From the NCBI GenBank assembly GCA_029204225.1, contig CM055100.1:22502248-22564247 (forward strand): 62,000 nt of DNA, given 5' to 3'. The notes under the pieces are model-generated. The model saw only the letters and a list, made by a program, of their open reading frames with translations, had not been told where the DNA came from and ran no database searches. Source of the DNA: Diphasiastrum complanatum (Eukaryota > Streptophyta > Lycopodiopsida > Lycopodiales > Lycopodiaceae). Below are positions 56,564 to 62,000 of this stretch, one piece after another. Every line of letters begins with the position of its first letter. The stretch's first letter is position 1. Made by a program: the position numbers and the translations under genes.

Positions 56564-56578
56564 CTCCCTCCCCCTTAA
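56564..56578 (-). other. Polypurine tract, C3
   Basis: Minus-strand AAGGGGGAGGGAG directly before the LTR's TGTTAC. Confidence 0.85.
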
Positions 56579-56715
56579 GAACCGTCTTGGTCCTCTAAGA
56601 CAAAGTCTGGAAAAATCTTGCGAAGGACACTGCCTCTTTCCCAAGTGGCATTCTCAACAGGCTGATCATACCACTTAACCAGATATTCTCGGTATAGAGT
56701 ATGACGAGTCTGCGT
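56570..56715 (-). pseudogene. Chromodomain of C3
   Basis: Minus strand encodes LYREYLVKWYDQPVENATWE, then SVLRKIFPDFVLEDQDGS and a stop. The VKWxxxxxxxATWE signature is intact. It lies in a different frame from the preceding integrase end. Confidence 0.85.
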
Positions 56716-57936
56716 CTCTACTATCAAGAATCTCCTCTGCTTCATGTGGAGGTTGCTGAGGATCCAATGGGAGAACTAGAACACTGTCCCCTACCAGATT
56801 GTCTGATCTGGTTAAGGCTTTTCGTAACTGACTTACATGAAAGACTGGGAAAACCTTACTGCTGTGTGGGAGTTCTAGTTCATTGGTGACCTCGCCTAGT
56901 CTCCTACTGATGGTAAAGGGACCACAATACCTTGGAGACAACTTAGCACACACTCCTGATTTGAAAGTTTTAGAGTCAACTGGGACTCTCAAGTAGACTT
57001 TCTCACCAGTGGAGAACTGCACATCCCGTCTGTGTGGATCTGCATAATGCCTGGCTCAATCCTGGGACTGCCTAATGCTACGCTTAGCATGTTCTATCAT
57101 CTGGTTTAGGTCCTCTAAAAAGTTTCTGGCTGCTTCAACTTTTTCTTGTTTAAACCCTACAGCTGTGGGTGAGCGTGGCTGAAAACCGTACATCAACATA
57201 AATGGGCTGTATCCCGTAGCTGAATTTTGGTACTGTTGTAAGCAAACTCTAATATTGAGAGATACTCCTCCCAATTAGTCTGCTTCTTGCTGACGTATGC
57301 TCGAAGCATATCCTCCAGCACCTAATTTACCCTCTATGTTTGACCGTCCGTTTGTGGATGGTCGGTAGTACTCATATTAAGTTTAGTATGGAGATGATGG
57401 AATACTGCCCTCCAAAAATTTCCAGTAAACTTACTGTCCCGGTCGCTGACTATGCCGGAAGGTAGACCGTACAATTTAAATAGCCCGTCTACAAACAACC
57501 TCGCTAACTCTGGAGCTCTAACGGTTGTTTTGGTCGGAATAAAATGAGCCATTTTGGTCAGACGATCAACTGTGACCCATATAGCGTCATTACCCTTTTG
57601 GGTTTTAGGCAGGCCTACTATAAAATCCATGGAGATACTCTCCCATTTACCAGCTGGTATTTCTAAGGGATGCAACAACTCTCCTGCCTTTAAACGCTCT
57701 GCTTTGTTTACTTGACATTTCTGGCAACTGGTTACATACTGGTGGACGTCCTTTTTCATACTGGGCCAGAAAAATTGCCTACGAAGAAGCTCATAGGTCT
57801 TCTGTATGCCTGGGTGTCCCGCGCTAGGATTGTCATGACATTCATATAGGACCTGCTGCCTATAATCCTCTGAATTGGGGACACATACTCTATCTCTATA
57901 GAGCAAGTACTCATCTGAATGGAATACTGTTTCCAT
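56675..57936 (-). pseudogene. Integrase of C3, four stops or shifts
   Basis: From 57936 down: zinc site (HPGIQKTY ... CQKCQVNKAE), SMDFIVGLPKTQKG, WVTVDRLTKMAHF, SDRDSKFTGNFW, TDHPQTDGQT. Stops at 57334-57336 and 57322-57324 hit the catalytic Glu region; C2 has Glu and Gln there. The C-terminal part has FMLMYGFQPRSPT, a stop at 57056-57058 (Arg in C2), then GEKVYLRVP and LSPRYCGPF. Confidence 0.9.
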
Positions 57937-57989
57937 TTGAATCCTTGAGTCAACTGACGCTCAACCACTTGGGTTTGCTTGGGTAATAC

Positions 57990-59560
57990 AGGCTCAAAAT
58001 CCTCAACGTCATCTGACGACGTATAGTCGGACTCATCATCATCCTCAACGGAAGCTGCCGTATTCTTGGATGAACTGGCACCAGCCCCGGGAACTAGTTT
58101 TGGAGTCTGTAACTGTCTGCTCTGGACTGAGTTCCAGATAGTAGAGAAGAATGCATCATGCTGGCACTTCCCTCTCAAGGACTCGAGTAACTCATTACAA
58201 ATCTGAGTAAAACTTAGCTCGTTTATCATAGGCATTCTGCTAAGGGCATCTGCTACTGTATTGAATTTTCCACGTCTATATCTGATAGACATGTCAAACT
58301 CTTGCATCAACTCTGCCCAACGAGCTTTCCGACCTCTAAGCTCAGGTTGATTGCAAAGGTATCTGAGACTCTCATGGTCTGTCAGGACCTCAAAGTTGGC
58401 ACCATACAAATAATGCCTCCAAGTCTTAAGGGCATGGACTATAGAAAAGAGTTCCTTTTCATAGGCATTGTACCTAGTCTGAGCTGGCTCGAGTTTTTTA
58501 CTCTCGAACGCAACTGGTCGTCCACCCTGAGTTAGCACAGCACCAACTGCAAAGTCGCTAGCATCTGTTTCGACCACAAATGGCTGATTGGGGTCGACGA
58601 CTTTTAAAACTAGTGCTGTAGCTAAAGCTGTTTTGAGAGCATCAAAGCTCTCCTGCTGTGCGGACTCCCAAATGAACTCCTTTCCCTTCCCCTTAAGAAG
58701 ATTTGTCATGGGAACTGCTATCTGAGCATATTCCTTGACAAATTGTCTGTAATATCCCGCCAAACCAAGAAAGATCTGAAGTTCCAAATTATTCTGAGGT
58801 CTCAGCCAACTGAGTATGGCTTTAACCTTATTTGGGTCCATCTTAATCCCATCTGAAGAGATAATGTGACCCAAATATGCTACTTCTTCAACGAAGAATT
58901 CACACTTGGATTGTTTAGCATAGAGCTTATGCTTTCTGAGCAGTCGAAACACCTTTCTGAGGTGTTTTAGATGCTCCTTCCTCGTTTTGCTGTAGACGAG
59001 GATGTCATCTAAAAATATGACTACAAACTTACCCAAGTATGGTCTGAGGACACTGTTCATCAAGGTCATAAAGGTAGCTGGAGCATTTGTGAGCCCAAAT
59101 GGCATCACCTTAAACTCATAATGACCGTGACGAGTCCTAAAAGCTGTTTTCGAGACATCTTCCGATTTTATACGGACTTGATGATATCCCGATCTGAGGT
59201 CTATTTTACTGAAAAACTTAGCCCCGTCGAGTTGGTCAAACAACTCGTCTGCTCGAGGCATAGGGTATTTATTCTTGATTGTGACTTTATTGAGGGCTCT
59301 GTAATCTACGCAAAGACGCATAGACCCCTCTTTCTTTTTCACCAATAGGACTGGTGAGGCCCATGGTGACTACTGGTCTGAATTTGGCCTTTCCCAAGAT
59401 AATCTGTTAACTGCCTAGTTACTTCTTCATCCTCTGTTTGGCTGACCCGATACGAAGGTTTAGAAACAAGTGTTGTATCTGGTACTAGGTTTATTACATG
59501 ATCTACCTCTCTGCTGGGTGGTAAACCATGTGGCAAATCTTCAGGAAAAACATCTTTAAA
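57990..59560 (-). pseudogene. Reverse transcriptase and RNase H of C3
   Basis: The best open pol frame of the window (59345 to 57756). [52 protein letters not shown] and [15 protein letters not shown] (the catalytic Asp pair). RNase [40 protein letters not shown] and [10 protein letters not shown], all catalytic acids present. Shift near 59345 at the N-terminus and one-base loss near 57918 at the C-terminus. Confidence 0.93.
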
Positions 59561-59578
59561 TTTAGACAATAAAGTTTC

Positions 59579-60330
59579 TTATTTACCGATTTTCTGTTGT
59601 ATAGAACTGGAAATAGAAACTTCAGGAATAAACTGAAAGTCACATAAGAATACCTGATAGTCTTCGTCTCTGATTAGCTGACAGAGCTCTGAACTGCAGA
59701 CCATAGGACTGTTGGGAACATCATGCTCCCCATGCAACTGGATCTCTTGGCCTTTATGCTGAAAGCTGAGGGTGTTCTCCTGATAGTTTCTGTGGAGGGA
59801 AGGTCCTAAACTGTAGAGCCAATCTCTCCCGAGAACAATATCTGTGCGATCCAGGTGCATTATCTGAAAGTTTATTTCATCTTGGTACCCCTGAATACCA
59901 AGATTCAAGTTACTTACCATAGTTTCCCATATTTTTTTATCTTCACCCTTAGCTAATGAAACTATGTACCTATGCTGACTAGGTACTTCTGGTAGTTTAA
60001 GCTTTTTAACCAGGGTGTAGTTGATGAAATTATGGGTTGCCTCATCATCAACCATAACTCTTATTGACTGGTTACCAACTTTCCCATGCATACGTACTAG
60101 GTCATGCGGCCCAAAGCTGAAGGGTCTCGCTAGCATTGCAGAGGTCAGCTGGCAACAGTGTTCATGATCTTCATGATACACTTTGATCTCGGAAGCTGCC
60201 GAGTCACTGGGGAAACATACAGTCTGAACAAGATGAACTTGTTTCTTATCTTTCTTTTCTTTTTAAGTGAAAGGCCCCTTGGGACACTGTCTGACTGTGT
60301 GTCCCTTTGCCCATACACACAAAGCACAAA
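59579..60330 (-). pseudogene. Protease and linker of C3, broken
   Basis: The active-site region reads VRVMVDDEATHNFINYTLVK: the Gly of C2's DDGA is Glu, so the catalytic triad is damaged. [13 protein letters not shown] follows. A TAA at about 59579 stops the linker. The zinc knuckle just upstream (about 60270-60330) is frameshifted. Confidence 0.8.
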
Positions 60331-60364
60331 TGTTCTTGTTTGGCTTTCTCAAAATCATCTGGTT

Positions 60365-61345
60365 TTAAGGGCTGTATGAGTGAAGGGCGTTTCTGAGGAG
60401 CTTCACTTTTGAATTTATCTTGATTCTTTCTTTTTTAAATTGAAAGTCTTTCTGGGGCGGCTGCTCAAAAAGTGGCTGTTGTCTCGCCCTCTTCCTACCC
60501 ACTGAATCATCATAGATTTGAGCATATCTGAGAGCTTGCTCAAGGATAGTAGGCGAGTTTCTCTGGACCTTTACTTTATATTCATCTTTGAGGCCACGGA
60601 CAAATCCCCTGATTTTCTGATAATCATCCATATTTTTAATCTTTAAAATTGCTTCTCGATACTGCGAGATATATTGGATGAGGGACTTGTCCATTACTGT
60701 TCTTTCCCAGGCTTCCCAATCTCTATCAAGTTCATTTTCAGGTAGGAATTCTCTTAGGAAGTCTTCTTCAAAAGCTTTCCATGACCGGGGAGTCTGCCCA
60801 GTCTCCTGGAGATTTAACCACCACTTATAGGCCATAGGCCCTAAGGAAAGACTGGCCTCAATAGCTTGCAAATGGTCAGGGGTCTGTTTAAGAGCATGAA
60901 TGTTCTTCCATTTGCTGAGGAAGGTTTGTAGAATATCAGCATTTCTATCCTTCTCTTCCCCATTAAAAGTAGGAGGCTTTAAATCTTTAAAAACATTGGG
61001 GTGAGACCGTAAAGTCTCACCCGAAACTGATGGAAGTGGAGAAGGGGACAACTGAGAAGTGGAGCGAAGGCTTCCTTTCGCGGAACTCAAAATCAAGGAT
61101 TTGAGTTCAGCGAACGAGTCGTCCACACTAGACTTGAAATTGGCTAATGCCAACTTCAGTTCATCCACTTTTGTTACCAATTGGAGAAACTGCTCCTTGG
61201 TAACCAGTTCGTCGAGTTCTTCGGCGAACTGTTCCTATTCTTCCAATTCCATGGGTTCCTTCCCTTTACTGTAAGCCAAGGCTTCTGTTTCAAGTTCGTC
61301 GAAGCCTCTCTCCGGGGGTTGATCAGGTCCTTGAGGAGTGGTCAT
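60365..61345 (-). pseudogene. gag of C3, one stop
   Basis: ATG at 61343-61345, start MTTPQGPDQPPERGFDELET. A TAG at 61235-61237 replaces the Gln of C1. Then VDELKLALANFKSSVDDSFA, FNGEEKDRNADILQTFL, MAYKWWLNLQETGQ, FLREFLPENELDRD and MDDYQKIRGFVRGLKDEYKV. An indel near 60430 shifts the frame before the knuckle. The A-run frame break of C2 is absent here (AILKIKN). Confidence 0.92.
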
Positions 61346-61856
61346 CTTCGGAACTTAAAGAGAGCTACCTTAACTTCTGAAGGGAAAAAAGTCTAAAAGA
61401 CTAATTTCTGATTTGACTTCAGGTAGTAGGTCGCTAGTCTGTGGCAATCTAGTTTGATGTTCAAACTACTGAAAAATCCTCAAAAACAGTGATAAAAAAC
61501 CCTGTTGGGAATTTTCAGACTAAACTCCACTCAGATTTACTGAAATCCCTTTTTGAAATCAGAGATAGATCCCTGTATGTACAGCGATGGATCTACTGAC
61601 TAAATCCTACTCTATTTCCGCTGGGAAATCCGTAGAGAACCCTCTGAAATCTAGAAAAAACAGCTGTCTATCCAACGAGTTACCTCTACAAAGAATCTGA
61701 TTCCTTTCTATTGTGATTTCTCAATGAAAATCAAAAGTTTGAAGGCTGCTCCTACAACGATTCTCCTCCTCTAATCTTTTCTGAGAAACTCAGAGATCTT
61801 TCCTATCTTCTGATAGCTTTCTCTACTGGTACTCCTAAACTCCCTAGGATGGAGAT

Positions 61857-61869
61857 GGCTCTGATACCA
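61857..61869 (-). other. Primer binding site, C3
   Basis: Minus-strand TGGTATCAGAGCC one base after the 5' LTR. Confidence 0.93.
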
Positions 61870-61870
61870 G

Positions 61871-62000
61871 TGTAATAGATCCTAACACCACAATAGGGCA
61901 AACACTAACTGATCCACCCAACCTTGCCTATTCCCTGATATAGAGTAAGCCCCTCCTAGCCCAGTGTGAGGACTGGTAGCATGCAACTGCCAAGTGTCGG
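61871..62000 (-). repeat. 5' LTR of C3, cut by the window end
   Basis: Starts TGTAATAGATCC on the plus strand and matches 56206-56335 with a few differences. Confidence 0.95.

Larger units (their letters stand above)
56206..62000 (-). mobile_element. LTR retrotransposon C3 (Ty3/gypsy chromovirus), most complete copy
   Basis: On the minus strand it has 5' LTR (partly outside the window), primer site, leader, gag, protease, RT, RNase H, integrase, chromodomain, polypurine tract and 3' LTR. Scattered stops and small indels make it inactive. It is inserted in the E3 frame after TCATG, which should reappear beyond the far LTR. Confidence 0.95.

Overview
This window looks like repeat-rich nuclear DNA from a land plant. 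The evidence is plant-type Ty3/gypsy chromoviruses whose integrases end in a chromodomain, a Ty1/copia element, LINEs, a BED/DUF659 hAT transposase gene split by introns, primer sites matching initiator tRNA-Met (TGGTATCAGAGC), and many microsatellites. The species cannot be read from the sequence; a large-genome non-flowering plant such as a fern is only a guess. I found no convincing host gene, tRNA, rRNA or CRISPR array. One 102-base exon-like segment (50820-50921) is the only host-gene candidate. Nearly every coding stretch is a decayed transposon fragment.

Layout. 1-2150: unassigned DNA with a 60-base tandem repeat and TTCGAA-rich inverted motifs. 2152-6313: chromovirus A with two LTRs. 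6314-8742: copy B1 of chromovirus family B, carrying an unusual Trp/His-rich reading frame in place of most of pol. 8743-14843: a pile of minus-strand LINE fragments, two of which end in (GA)n tracts. 16430-17100: a plus-strand LINE fragment. 18154-22274: B2, a complete family-B insertion with 451-base LTRs and a CCATA target duplication. 22870-24614: a plus-strand LINE, cut by C1 (24615-26055), which is followed by B3 (26056-28997). 28998-29497: a clean gag from another gypsy family (D). 30816-34724: a nine-exon hAT transposase pseudogene. 35807-36250: an LTR/PBS remnant. 36311-40301: C2, a deletion-scarred gypsy copy with an ATACT target duplication, inserted in a LINE that resumes at 40302-42075. 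42100-46370: gag and pol debris. 46802-48231: B4, a miniature family-B element with a CATAG target duplication, next to a copia pol (48285-50760). 51657-51989: a MITE. 52633-56205: three neighbouring members (E1, E2, E3) of a GGTACC-rich DNA-transposon family separated by TA repeats. 56206-62000: C3, the most complete gypsy element, inserted into the E3 reading frame and running off the window.

How the parts relate. Families A, B and C are chromoviruses: gag, protease, reverse transcriptase, RNase H, integrase and chromodomain together copy and insert the element, and most copies here lack one or more of these and would need help from another copy. Target duplications and interrupted frames give a partial order: LINEs and E elements first, family B and C insertions later. 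The least described items are the Trp/His-rich frame in B1 and B3, and the small charged protein encoded by E1 and E3.
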